Virus record (IMG/VR): IMGVR_UViG_3300037264_003220
Coordinates: 1-64,000 of that record
Strand: one strand, 5' to 3'
Length of the DNA stretch: 64,000 nt
DNA from: a virus
The translations under genes were made by a program, and so were the position numbers. Below are positions 31,989 through 41,127 of this stretch, piece by piece; position 1 is the stretch's first letter; every line of letters starts with the position of its first letter. Below the pieces are notes generated by a model. The model worked only from the letters and a program-made list of their open reading frames with translations, did no database searches and had not been told where the DNA came from.

Positions 31989-33433
31989 TAAATCACCGAC
32001 ATCCCAAGTAAACTATTCCCATCAAGCCGCAAATACTCAGTCAAACTCGCCTGGACGAATTGGTTGCTGCCTGACGACCCGCGCCGCGCCAATGTCGCGA
32101 ATGGAACCACAATGGATGCCACCCCAGGAACCTGGCTCCGAATCTGGTACACCAAATCGCTTTGTTCCACTTTCGCTCCCAAACCGCCAGAATTGACAAT
32201 GGTATTTAAGGCGTTGATGACGCTTGTCAGCACGGCGCCCTTGTCATACCCGCCATTGGCGACCGCAGTGAACCCAATGTCTATTATGACCATTGTTGCC
32301 TCTTTAGCTAAAGTGTCTGCTGTTAAAATTTGGTTGTTTGGGTCGTCCAAAATCAACTGCGTGTCTGGGACGTTTTTGTCGTAAATATATGCCACGGTGA
32401 ATAAAGAGGCATTATCTGGCTTCATCCCAGGAATTGTCCATTGAACCGCGTCTAAAGATTTGACGGATTTGGCATAGGGGGAGGTCGTATCGTTCACCAA
32501 GGCATAATCGACTCCTTGTGAAAATGTGAACGGTACTGAGTTCGACAATCCGAGAACTCCAACAATGGACAATACGGGCTTATTATCGAGCACGTAGGTC
32601 AACTGTGAATTGTAAAATGTAGTGACTTGCTGGGCTTGAATCGGGTTCGTGCCCAATAGATAAATGTCAACCTCGTTCCCAAATTGAGTGCGCACCGCCT
32701 CGGCATCATTCGGGCCTACCACGGAAGCATCCTGAACCCCTTGCTGACTGATGACCAAACTTCGATACCCCGCCTTGGTTCCCAAATTACGAGCTTCCGC
32801 TTTGGCTATGACTCTTTGAGCCAAAGCAGTGTTGCTCTCAATATCCAACCCGCCTGAAGTCGCCAGCCTATTTGTGATGGAATTGATACCAGGAACGGGC
32901 TGTTGAAGAACGACAACGTTATTGGAACCGACGTTCCCTGACGCTCCAGCAAACACGGCTATAATGGACGCGGTAACGTCATACGTGCCATAGGTCAAAT
33001 CCTGAACGGCTGTCGACTTCAAAAAGACAGTCTGGCTGGTCACAAATTGAACCACGGAACCATCGGCTTGGCTTCGAGTGCTGACAACGACGCCTCCAGA
33101 GCCATCACTGGCTCCGATTTGAATATCGGCAGTGGGTTTATTGAAAGCCGAAAACGTGACGAATCCAGTGGCGTAAGCAGGCTGTTTACGAGACAAATTG
33201 TAATTGGCAGCCAAAGCGTCCATTTCTTCAGTAGTGAGGTCTGCGGCAAAAGCGACAGACTGAGCTTGTTGCAGCGTGGCGATGCTGGAGTAAGCGCTTG
33301 CAATTTCATTGGCTACGGCTTCAATAACGATATCGCGGAGGACGGTTCCCTCTAAAATATCCGCGTCTGGGCGCTTCAGCTTTATGTATGACTCCATGTC
33401 TGACACTATGTCTGCAAATGATTTGATTGCCAT
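31988..33433 (-). CDS. Baseplate J-like (gp6-like) wedge protein
   Basis: A 481-residue protein. ILEGTVLRDIVIEAVANEIA (about 25-45), then LDALAANYNLSRKQPA-like text and ATSGGLDIESNTALAQRVIA (about 190) are hallmarks of the Baseplate_J family. These proteins dimerise to form the wedge ring that holds fibres and triggers sheath contraction. Its gene order, next to gp25-like, is strongly conserved in contractile tails. Confidence 0.85.
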   Translation of the reverse strand: MAIKSFADIVSDMESYIKLKRPDADILEGTVLRDIVIEAVANEIASAYSSIATLQQAQSVAFAADLTTEEMDALAANYNLSRKQPAYATGFVTFSAFNKPTADIQIGASDGSGGVVVSTRSQADGSVVQFVTSQTVFLKSTAVQDLTYGTYDVTASIIAVFAGASGNVGSNNVVVLQQPVPGINSITNRLATSGGLDIESNTALAQRVIAKAEARNLGTKAGYRSLVISQQGVQDASVVGPNDAEAVRTQFGNEVDIYLLGTNPIQAQQVTTFYNSQLTYVLDNKPVLSIVGVLGLSNSVPFTFSQGVDYALVNDTTSPYAKSVKSLDAVQWTIPGMKPDNASLFTVAYIYDKNVPDTQLILDDPNNQILTADTLAKEATMVIIDIGFTAVANGGYDKGAVLTSVINALNTIVNSGGLGAKVEQSDLVYQIRSQVPGVASIVVPFATLARRGSSGSNQFVQASLTEYLRLDGNSLLGMSVI

Positions 33434-33435
33434 AA

Positions 33436-34686
33436 TTAACCCACCTTTGTAATAACTGAGCCGATTTGCGCAGGCGTCAGCGGTATGACTGGAGGCGCTG
33501 AAATTGCTGAACCAGGCCCATTAACAACTCCAGGAACCACATGAGTATGCGTATTAAATAAGGGCGCCAATATATCAGCCAACACAGCCGGATGAATTGC
33601 CAGCGGCCCACCTAAATTCACCATTGACCCGCTTGCACCAATATTTACATTGGTGCCAGTTAAGGTAATATTTTGACTTTGCACAATAACGTTATTATCT
33701 CGAATGTCGACCATGGTTCCATTTGGAGATTTTACCGTCGTCCCCCCAATTCCATCCATCGTCACTATGCCGCCAGCTGCGTCCGTGGCAACCATCGAAC
33801 CATCAGGCTTTAACACAATCGACACTTCTTTTCCATTTGCCGATACCTTAATAGTGTATAAATCATTTGCGATATGCGTTTCTTTCCCAACTGTAGTTGT
33901 TTGAATATCTTTTGGAACAGTAACGCTCATGCTTCCTTCTGCATCGACTTGAACATTGAATCCGCTTTTATGCGTAGCGTCATAATTTACATCTTGCTGA
34001 TTAAAGGATTGTTTCTTCTCATCTTTTCTACGAATTGTTGCCGTTTCTTCATTGGCCGCGATAAGAAATAAATCATTAAGACGAGCCGTGCCTAAAGTGA
34101 CATCCCATATTTTTTCTTTTTCAGTGGCACTATCAATCGTCAAATTTTGAACATTATTGTCTTCTACATCGTCACGCACCTGACGAATAATAGTCCGCAA
34201 ATTGGCAAATCTGTCCATATAAATCTCTGCGCCTTGAAATGATTTTAAAAATACTTCCCCGCCAGTGAGGTAACGCGTTGGTCTATAAAGAATCTCGCCC
34301 CCAGACACTTCAGACGCAGACGGAGGCAGACGATTCCCTTGAGCATCAATAGAGCCGCGTTCATAATAAGGATTGCCCTGAAGATAACCGACAATGACCG
34401 CATATCCACCAGGTCTAAAGCCAACAACGACAATATCGCCAGTGCGAGGATAAGCGAAGATTCCCCAACCTTGACCAGACGCGGGGAACGTTAAAGGAAT
34501 CTGGTCAACAGTGCCAAGACGAGTATCTACCCATTGAACTTGAGCCGTCCCATATGTTTGACGACGAGACGAACCACCTTGTTGAGGCGCGTTATAATCA
34601 ATTTGCGTCAACACTCCAATGCGCAAATATTCATAAAAGTTAGTTTTTTCTGTTCCTGAATAAGGCGATGAAAAAAGTTCATTCAT
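33436..34686 (-). CDS. Baseplate central spike protein (gp5/gpV-like)
   Basis: A 416-residue protein. Residues about 20-110 (RIGVLTQIDYNAP ... GWGIFAYPRTGDIVVVGF) form an OB-fold typical of spike proteins. The C-terminal region (about 230-390) is rich in short beta repeats (VTMDGIGGTTVKSPNG, IRDNNVIVQSQNITLTGTNV), fitting a triangular beta-helix. NTHTHVVPG near the end gives the H-x-H pair that binds iron at spike tips. The start at 34686 avoids an upstream TTG; no strong Shine-Dalgarno is visible. It pierces the outer membrane or cell surface on contraction. Confidence 0.8.
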   Translation of the reverse strand: MNELFSSPYSGTEKTNFYEYLRIGVLTQIDYNAPQQGGSSRRQTYGTAQVQWVDTRLGTVDQIPLTFPASGQGWGIFAYPRTGDIVVVGFRPGGYAVIVGYLQGNPYYERGSIDAQGNRLPPSASEVSGGEILYRPTRYLTGGEVFLKSFQGAEIYMDRFANLRTIIRQVRDDVEDNNVQNLTIDSATEKEKIWDVTLGTARLNDLFLIAANEETATIRRKDEKKQSFNQQDVNYDATHKSGFNVQVDAEGSMSVTVPKDIQTTTVGKETHIANDLYTIKVSANGKEVSIVLKPDGSMVATDAAGGIVTMDGIGGTTVKSPNGTMVDIRDNNVIVQSQNITLTGTNVNIGASGSMVNLGGPLAIHPAVLADILAPLFNTHTHVVPGVVNGPGSAISAPPVIPLTPAQIGSVITKVG

Positions 34687-34687
34687 A

Positions 34688-36991
34688 TTAATGAGCCAAT
34701 GTCTGAGTCGTATCAAAATTAGTATTTGTCGGCATACCTGTTATTTTTGTCGCTTTAGTGCTTGCATTTTTATTATCTGCGGCAACTTGACCAGCGATAT
34801 AGGCTTTTTCTATAGCTAAAGCATCTGCGAAATCAATATCGACGCCATATTCCCAAATATACCCACCATAATAAAATGGACTTAAACTTGGAGATAACGC
34901 TTCTTTTGTGAACAATTTTTGTGGGTTATAAATATGAGCAATTTCATCAGGACTATACCCATTTACTTTCATTGTCGACAAAATAGAATTATAAGCAAGG
35001 TTTAATTGCCCAGCAGATAAAACAGTAAAAATTTCATTTTTTAAAATATCTCTATCGAGTTTGCGTTGCATCACATTTCTATTTTCATCGTTTGAGGCGA
35101 CAACAAAAACGCCAGCGCCCGTCACGACACTTCCAGCAATAAGACCAGCCAAATCAAGGACGGGCATTCGTCGATAAGTTAAATTCATTCTGCATGTATA
35201 ACGAGAACCAGGAGCAATTGAATGCTCGATAGAGTCAACATAAAAAAGCATATTGCTTGATTTCAAATAAATGTAATTCCCTACACGATAACGCGAATCT
35301 CCAATTACTTCCAAAGAACCACCAGAGAAAGCTTTGCGATTAATTCTATTTAGCACCGAACTCGCCCAGACATTCAAGCTTGCATTAGTGATTAAGCCGA
35401 TAACTGGCTGAATGTTCAGCATTTTTTCGCCATATTTTTTAATAAGACGATTATCTTTGATGTATCCAAAAATACCTAAAGCATCCAAATTGGTGCCCAG
35501 TCGAATTTTCCAATTTCCTGTCACGACAGCTACATTAGCGATGTCTGTATTATCTTCATAAGTGTTTTCTTGATAAATATCAGTATCGGCTATGGCATTA
35601 ATATTTGCAGGATTAACTAATTGTTGAAGACTAACATTCACAGGACGGAATCGAACCACTCCTTCTTCAGTAGCAAAAAATTCAAAATTAACTATATTGG
35701 CAAACTCTTGAAATAATTTTTGAACCTCTTTCCATTCGGAAATCCACAAATCAAAACCATTTCTAAAAGCTACATCATAGGCTGGCTGAGCCGTACCTTC
35801 AATGACCATAATTGGTTTTTTAACAAAATTAGAAGCTTGAGCAGTTACAAGTGCTTTAGTGTTTTTAAAAATTTGTGTGCCTTGAACTTTCATCCCAGTA
35901 GAGCCAGATGTGTCAATATATTGTGTTATGTTGTTACTTCTGTCGTCTTCGATTTTTTTACGCAAATTAGCTATTTCAGTGTCAATAGCATCACCTCGCT
36001 CAATGCCGACATTGCCTGAATTAATCGCTCCAGCTAAATTTTGAGTTTGAGTTGAGAAAAAATTCTTTTGTTTATAAAGAACGTTGTATTGGTTGATTGA
36101 GGACGAAATAGATGGGATTGAATTAATTGTTGAAAAAGAAAAAGCTCCTACATTGCTAACGACCTTCTCAACAGCTTCGGCGCCGCCGCCATCACCTTGA
36201 ACCCATGGAAAAACAAAAGCGCTTAACGGTATATATTGAGCCTCTGGGTCTCGGTCAATAAGTGCCTTGCGAATTGCCACGCGAGAATATCGCAATCTTT
36301 TAGTCACATCTTCACAATCAAGATTGATTGTGTTTTGATTTGGCGCCTTGTTGCGCGTCACTTTATTAATGAAGCCAGTAAAACATACACGCAAAACATT
36401 ATTTTTATCTGGCAATCGAATTACAATAATATCGTCTGCTTCAAAAATTGTTTTTCCGACGAGAAGTGTATTTTTTTGAAAACAATATTTGTTTAAATCA
36501 TTTTTAATTGTCACGGAAGCAGAGCCAGCAGAACTCACTGACAATCTAGTAGACACATTCAAAACATCCTCAATGCCATCTATAGCTGATGAACGAACCC
36601 TCACCGCCCATGCAGGTCTGCTTAAATCAATAATTCCGAGAGCGACAATATCAATATAAGACGCATTGATGTAAAGCTGAACTGGAGCCGCATCTAAAGC
36701 TGGAGTAAAACCTGGGCCAATCGCCGAAGTACGAATTGGGAATGTTCCTGGTGATGGTCGAGTATCTATAATTGGCTGAAGAATGACATCTTTTCTTTTA
36801 AAAATAAAATCAAGCTTGCCCTTAATAGTCGATATAAATTCAGAGTAATAGCTTTGAAAATTCTTCAATTCCGTATCATAATCTTGCGGCAAAGCTCGAA
36901 GCTGCTTAATAACGAAAACGTCAAATTCTCTATCAAGAGCGATTTGATTTTCAACCAACGCATCTTTGCCGCCTGCTGGATAAATATTCAC
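34688..36991 (-). CDS. Baseplate hub protein (gp27/gpD-like)
   Basis: A 767-residue protein. The middle part shows SSAGSASVTIKND, VIRLPDKNNVLRVCFTGFIN and TINLDCEDVTKRLRYSR, which fit a hub barrel domain. Later FFATEEGVVRFRPVN and YVDSIEHSIAPGSRYTCRMN match the second hub barrel. Hub proteins form the tube-like base that carries the spike. At 767 residues it is longer than P2 gpD, with added N- and C-terminal regions. The spike gene follows by one base. Confidence 0.75.
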   Translation of the reverse strand: MNIYPAGGKDALVENQIALDREFDVFVIKQLRALPQDYDTELKNFQSYYSEFISTIKGKLDFIFKRKDVILQPIIDTRPSPGTFPIRTSAIGPGFTPALDAAPVQLYINASYIDIVALGIIDLSRPAWAVRVRSSAIDGIEDVLNVSTRLSVSSAGSASVTIKNDLNKYCFQKNTLLVGKTIFEADDIIVIRLPDKNNVLRVCFTGFINKVTRNKAPNQNTINLDCEDVTKRLRYSRVAIRKALIDRDPEAQYIPLSAFVFPWVQGDGGGAEAVEKVVSNVGAFSFSTINSIPSISSSINQYNVLYKQKNFFSTQTQNLAGAINSGNVGIERGDAIDTEIANLRKKIEDDRSNNITQYIDTSGSTGMKVQGTQIFKNTKALVTAQASNFVKKPIMVIEGTAQPAYDVAFRNGFDLWISEWKEVQKLFQEFANIVNFEFFATEEGVVRFRPVNVSLQQLVNPANINAIADTDIYQENTYEDNTDIANVAVVTGNWKIRLGTNLDALGIFGYIKDNRLIKKYGEKMLNIQPVIGLITNASLNVWASSVLNRINRKAFSGGSLEVIGDSRYRVGNYIYLKSSNMLFYVDSIEHSIAPGSRYTCRMNLTYRRMPVLDLAGLIAGSVVTGAGVFVVASNDENRNVMQRKLDRDILKNEIFTVLSAGQLNLAYNSILSTMKVNGYSPDEIAHIYNPQKLFTKEALSPSLSPFYYGGYIWEYGVDIDFADALAIEKAYIAGQVAADNKNASTKATKITGMPTNTNFDTTQTLAH

Positions 36992-37659
36992 GCCGCACCT
37001 GCCGAAAGAAATCCTGGAGCGCTCGTGATAGCTTGAATTGGGCCTGCCATGGCAAGCTTGGCGCTGTCAGGAAAATTCACCAAAAGCTGACGACAAATAT
37101 AATCTGTCGATGAAAATGTCACTACAAATTCAAAGCTGTAATCGTAGACACGAGGTCTATCAATCTGTTCAGACCAAGAAAATGACGTAAAAAATCCAAG
37201 ATAAAGCGTATAGCGGTAAACGATAAATGACTGAGCCAAATCTTTTAAACTCTTTTGTTTCTGACCAGTCACTTGGTCTTGAATTGATTTTTCTCCAGAA
37301 TTTAAGTTCGTAACAGATGAGCCAGCCGGAAGCGTGTTTGGACTGAACATCTTCATAAAACTCACCATACGTTCTTTGTCAATTTTAAACAACTGTTGAA
37401 GCTTCAAAATTTGATAATCCACCATGGCAAAATCAGTAGCTGTTCCGACTTTCCTGGTTGTCCAACCAACGCAAGAGATAACATCAGGTCGATTGCCCCA
37501 ATGCTCATACACGAAAGAGCCAAGAGTTTGCGCTTCAGAAAATGATTTACGAGACGTAATTCTAAAATTTTGAGGATTTGGCTTGGTGATAATCAAAAAA
37601 GGAACAGTCGAGTTCCCAATAATCATCTGCGAAACTAAATCACGAGCACTAAAAGCCAT
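36988..37659 (-). CDS. Probable tube-baseplate junction protein
   Basis: A 223-residue protein with VPFLIITKPNPQNFRITSRK and VYRYTLYLGFFTSFSWSEQI, then YDYSFEFVVTFSSTDY, a beta barrel pattern like tube-initiator and hub-adaptor proteins. It overlaps the hub gene by 4 bp and the tape-measure gene by one base, the usual place for such a protein. Identity inferred from position; sequence shows only beta-rich structure. Confidence 0.55.
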   Translation of the reverse strand: MAFSARDLVSQMIIGNSTVPFLIITKPNPQNFRITSRKSFSEAQTLGSFVYEHWGNRPDVISCVGWTTRKVGTATDFAMVDYQILKLQQLFKIDKERMVSFMKMFSPNTLPAGSSVTNLNSGEKSIQDQVTGQKQKSLKDLAQSFIVYRYTLYLGFFTSFSWSEQIDRPRVYDYSFEFVVTFSSTDYICRQLLVNFPDSAKLAMAGPIQAITSAPGFLSAGAA

Positions 37660-39782
37660 TAGTTGCTCCCCCTATCTGTAGCTTGTGAAAATTGAAATTT
37701 CTTACGAAGCGCCATTACCACGGCTTCAATCAATGCTTCTGGATTTCCACCTGTCGATGTGACGTTCACATTTACGGTTGTTCCTTGGCCGCCAGATTGT
37801 GAGCCTTGCACAGGTTGTCTAGTTGATGTCGAAGTTGTGGTCTGTCTTTGTGCCGGAGCCACAGGAGTCGTGATATTTGGCAAATTTGGTATTAATGTAA
37901 ATTTTGCAATGTCCATCGTGTTCGATACAGGATTCGCCATGAATTTTTTTTCAGGAACGCCCATGCGCTCCTGCTGTCTCCTCAAAGCTTCTTGATTTGC
38001 TATCTCAGGAGGCATGATTTTTGACAATGAAATTTTTTCTTTTTGTGTTCGTTCTGATTCTTCGTGAAGGACACTTTGAATCTTTTTTAATTTAACTTGA
38101 GATTCAACGTCCCCGTGTGCCGCTTTCTCTCGAAGGTCAGAAAGTTCAGCTGAACGATATTTAGTTTTTGCCGCAAAAGCTTCTTCTTTAGCTCCGCCTC
38201 CTCCACCAAATAAAGTCACCCTAAATGCTGTGGCTTCACTGACGGCTTTTAAAGCGTCCGCTATCGCTCTCGTGCTTAAACTCGTATCCTTGGCGAATCC
38301 AATTAAATCAGCAGTTTGTTCGGCTGGGTCTTTGCCTCCCGCTTTCTTGATTTCAGCTTGCATCTTTGCTAAATCATTAACGCCGTCAACAATATTGTTC
38401 AAACTTTCATTCGATAAACTTTGAAGACTTTTTAACGCAGGGAATTCCTGCATTGTGAGTCTCATCGCTCCCATTTTTTCTTCTGAAGTTGCTCCGGCAG
38501 GAGTGATTTGATTCGCTAAAGCTTTCATGGTATTGACTTGAAGCTCAAGTAGAGCAGCTGGGTCTTTGCCTCCCATCATTCCAATGGCTCCCAATGGACT
38601 CATATTTCGTGGAATATTAGGCGTTCGCACATTCATTTGCTGCGCCAAAGCATAAATACCAGCCTGACGACCAAAATCTGCTTGGCGCATGGCTCCTGCC
38701 ATCTGCGAAAATTGTTGAATCGACATAACGCCACTTATTAATTCTTTACCGAATTTGCGAACAATGGCTTCAGAAAAAGACACTTCTTTGGTGTAATTTA
38801 CAGTCGATTGAGATAATTCTGTCACAAGGCTCGTGTACATGTTTGTTGACATTCCAGCGGCTTTTGCCCCGTTTTCAAAGCCCATCAATGTCGCTCCAGC
38901 TTTATTGGCGGACATCCCAAATCTCTGAATCAAATTAATTGTAGCGGCTTGAGCGACATCCTGAGATACATTTGCGACTGTGGCGAAAGCAGCCGAAACT
39001 TCGGCAGCCTTCATAACCAGGCTTGTTCCCATATTGTTAAAATTGGCTCCGAACACACGAGTCATGGCAAGAACTTCGTCAGCAGCTTGCGTCGAAGTAC
39101 GTCCCATTAAAATAAGGTTGGCGATAGTTTTTCCTGAAGCTTCGCGTAATTCGTCGGTGGCTTGATATGCGCGTACCCCGCCAAAACCAGCGGCGCCGCC
39201 AACTCGTCCTTGACCAATCCCCATCATTCCAATTGTCGCCCTGCGAGTTTGGATGTCGATATTCTCAATTCCTTTGGCTAAGTCAAGACCGACGCCAGCC
39301 CAGCCATATCTCATACTGGTGAAATTGCCCGTAGCTTGTTTGGCAAGTTCATTCATTGAAATCATCCCGCCTGCAAGCTTTCGTTTGAAATCAGTTATCG
39401 TCATCGTCCCAAGGTCAAATTCTTTAGAAACACTATTAAGACGACGACCAAATAAATCCATCCCCGCAGCCAGTTTCTCAGGGGCTACCCCCATTGAGCG
39501 TAGCGCTTGGCTCATTTGTTCAAGACCTCGCCTAGCGCTAGAATAAGACATAGCAGATTGAGCATTGGCTTCAATTAAACCCAATATTGATTTTTTTGCT
39601 TCATCAGTTTTGAAGCCCATTAATTCTAATTCAAGATTTAAGTCACGAGTGGTCGTATTGTATTTTCTCGTGGCTGAATCTATGCGACCAATCTGCTCCA
39701 ATAAGCCTTTAATTGTTTTTTGCATTGCTTCAAGGCTTGTTGAGTCAACTGGCTGTTGCGGATTTGTGGGGTCAATTGCCAT
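37659..39782 (-). CDS. Tail tape-measure protein
   Basis: A 707-residue mostly helical protein: coiled N-terminus (GLLEQIGRIDSATRKYNTTT), a long alpha-helical middle with Ala/Met-rich segments, and Gly-rich joints (GGAAGFGGVRAY). A Ser/Thr/Gln linker lies near residue 660, with a short conserved C-terminus. It follows the frameshifted chaperone gene directly, the standard order. By the usual rule of about 0.15 nm per residue the tail tube would be near 100 nm, short for a phage with so many fibre genes. No transmembrane or lysozyme domain seen. Confidence 0.85.
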   Translation of the reverse strand: MAIDPTNPQQPVDSTSLEAMQKTIKGLLEQIGRIDSATRKYNTTTRDLNLELELMGFKTDEAKKSILGLIEANAQSAMSYSSARRGLEQMSQALRSMGVAPEKLAAGMDLFGRRLNSVSKEFDLGTMTITDFKRKLAGGMISMNELAKQATGNFTSMRYGWAGVGLDLAKGIENIDIQTRRATIGMMGIGQGRVGGAAGFGGVRAYQATDELREASGKTIANLILMGRTSTQAADEVLAMTRVFGANFNNMGTSLVMKAAEVSAAFATVANVSQDVAQAATINLIQRFGMSANKAGATLMGFENGAKAAGMSTNMYTSLVTELSQSTVNYTKEVSFSEAIVRKFGKELISGVMSIQQFSQMAGAMRQADFGRQAGIYALAQQMNVRTPNIPRNMSPLGAIGMMGGKDPAALLELQVNTMKALANQITPAGATSEEKMGAMRLTMQEFPALKSLQSLSNESLNNIVDGVNDLAKMQAEIKKAGGKDPAEQTADLIGFAKDTSLSTRAIADALKAVSEATAFRVTLFGGGGGAKEEAFAAKTKYRSAELSDLREKAAHGDVESQVKLKKIQSVLHEESERTQKEKISLSKIMPPEIANQEALRRQQERMGVPEKKFMANPVSNTMDIAKFTLIPNLPNITTPVAPAQRQTTTSTSTRQPVQGSQSGGQGTTVNVNVTSTGGNPEALIEAVVMALRKKFQFSQATDRGSN

Positions 39783-40150
39783 TATTCAATCACCTGCATA
39801 GAATCGCCTTCGTCTTCATTTTCGTCTTCTCCCTCAAACACGATGTCGCCCAAATTAATTTTGGACACATCAATTCCTTGAGACCTAAGCATGTCAAGAT
39901 ATTCCGACTTCCGCTGTTCCTGATATCGCTTTTTACCTTCTTTTTCTTTTTCCATCCCTGACCATAGCTCATAGTTGACCCATGGCAGCAAGGACTTGAT
40001 TCTGTCCCCTAATTCCTCCTCGTCGGCAACGATGTTTTCACGAGACCAATCCCAATGAACAGCTTCAAACTCGCTTATTAAGCGGGCTGGAGTTGCGCCG
40101 AGTTTTGAGCAGACTTTCCAGAGGAGTCTGCCGATTGGCCCCTTGAGGAG
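39782..40150 (-). CDS. Tail chaperone gpT-like region, read by -1 frameshift
   Basis: Downstream of the slippery site the -1 frame stays open for 122 codons. It begins KGPIGRLLWKVCSKLGATPA and includes SEFEAVHWDW and LPWVNYELWSGMEKEK, the sequence typical of the T part of lambda gpGT-like proteins. Fused to the first 130 residues of the 40078-40539 ORF it gives a 252-residue product. The stop overlaps the tape-measure start by one base. An internal ATG at 39991 is less likely to be used. Confidence 0.8.
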   Translation of the reverse strand, partial: LLKGPIGRLLWKVCSKLGATPARLISEFEAVHWDWSRENIVADEEELGDRIKSLLPWVNYELWSGMEKEKEGKKRYQEQRKSEYLDMLRSQGIDVSKINLGDIVFEGEDENEDEGDSMQVIE

Positions 40151-40539
40151 TTTTTTAGTGAATCAAGCTCCTTCCCACGTTCCTGTACCAGGTCGGAATA
40201 GCAATAGGTGAAAATGTATTCCACCATGCTCCAATCCATATCAGACAGGACTTGCTCAACGGCTTGCGCAACCGCCATTGAAGGGTCATTCCTTAATTTC
40301 TCACGCACTTCCGGCTGACCATCAATAGGGACATTATTAATGGATACCATTGAACGCGCGAGAATCGGAATTTTCGATGTCTCAATTTGAGACATATAAT
40401 CCAACCCTCTATTGCCAGTGACTCTGCTTATTTCCGCCTGTTCTCCGGCTGTCAAAGTCTGCATCATCACTTTCGCCTCTCCGACCTGGTACTCTTTCAA
40501 TTTGCGTTGACCAAGCAACGCGTCTATAAGCTTTTGCAT
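40078..40539 (-). CDS. Tail assembly chaperone, gpG-like
   Basis: A 153-residue protein with MQKLIDALLGQRKLKEYQVG at its start and a compact helical body, ending in a Ser/Gln-rich tail (NSSRGQSADSSGKSAQNSAQ). It lies just upstream of the tape-measure gene and carries a slippery heptamer near its end, so it is the short form of a G/GT pair. Such chaperones coat the tape measure during tail assembly and are not in the virion. Confidence 0.8.
   Translation of the reverse strand: MQKLIDALLGQRKLKEYQVGEAKVMMQTLTAGEQAEISRVTGNRGLDYMSQIETSKIPILARSMVSINNVPIDGQPEVREKLRNDPSMAVAQAVEQVLSDMDWSMVEYIFTYCYSDLVQERGKELDSLKNSSRGQSADSSGKSAQNSAQLQPA
40150..40156 (-). promoter_or_regulatory. Programmed -1 frameshift site A AAA AAC
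   Basis: On the minus strand the coding frame reads CTA AAA AAC, so A AAA AAC sits exactly in the phase needed for tandem -1 slippage. An AAGGAG lies 11 nt upstream, the distance at which an internal Shine-Dalgarno stimulates -1 frameshifting in dnaX. The -1 frame then runs open to the tape-measure start. No obvious downstream pseudoknot was found by eye. Confidence 0.8.
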
Positions 40540-40587
40540 AATTTCTCCCCTTCAGTGTTCTGTTTTCGAATCACTTCATGTCAAGGC

Positions 40588-41127
40588 TTAGAAGCCTTGA
40601 GATTGAAGCGCTGGCGTCTCAACTTGACCGTAAACAATGGTGGCGTTTTCGATTTCTCGAATATCTCCGCCGGACACGTCACGAGTCGAGTCGTATCTGC
40701 TAATCCAAGCATCCTTGTATATCTTCTGCACCACTTCAGTGGCTGGCGCCGAGATATTGGGAGTGCCATCTTGATTGAATTGAGGCGTCGACACGCTTTC
40801 ATGGATTTCAAAAGGCGTATCCATTTCAAAGAGCGTTTGCGTCCCAACTTTGGCTCCGAGAGCTTCCATGAGGTTCGCCCGATACAGCCGAATCCTTTTC
40901 ACGGTAAGCGATTTTTCCCTGACAAGACCAGGAACCATTTCAAATGGTTCGCCAATTCTCTTGCCAAGCGTCGTACCAATCTCAAACGAGGCGGTTACGT
41001 CCCTCGATTCAGACGGGTTGATGGTTTGGATAGCGCCTACATCAACAAGTGCTCCTGCACTATTTTTCACCCTGATGATGTAGGAGGTCGCTAACTGTAT
41101 TCTTGTACTGGCTGGCTTGATGCTCAT
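40588..41127 (-). CDS. Tail tube protein
   Basis: A 179-residue beta-rich protein, encoded after the sheath gene and before the chaperone, the standard tube position. Segments such as SYIIRVKNSAGALVDVGAIQ and NATIVYGQVETPA fit a tube beta-barrel, but no diagnostic motif was recognised. AGGAGG before the ATG lies in the last codons of the homing-endonuclease gene, overlapping it by 4 bp. Confidence 0.7.
   Translation of the reverse strand: MSIKPASTRIQLATSYIIRVKNSAGALVDVGAIQTINPSESRDVTASFEIGTTLGKRIGEPFEMVPGLVREKSLTVKRIRLYRANLMEALGAKVGTQTLFEMDTPFEIHESVSTPQFNQDGTPNISAPATEVVQKIYKDAWISRYDSTRDVSGGDIREIENATIVYGQVETPALQSQGF

Noticed and set aside
34687-34716. Upstream TTG start for the spike protein
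   Set aside because: It would add ten residues overlapping the hub gene and has no ribosome-binding site; the ATG at 34686 directly follows the hub stop.
40387-41094. Plus-strand frame of 235 codons
   Set aside because: It is antisense to the tail chaperone and tail tube genes, has no ribosome-binding site and no plausible protein composition.
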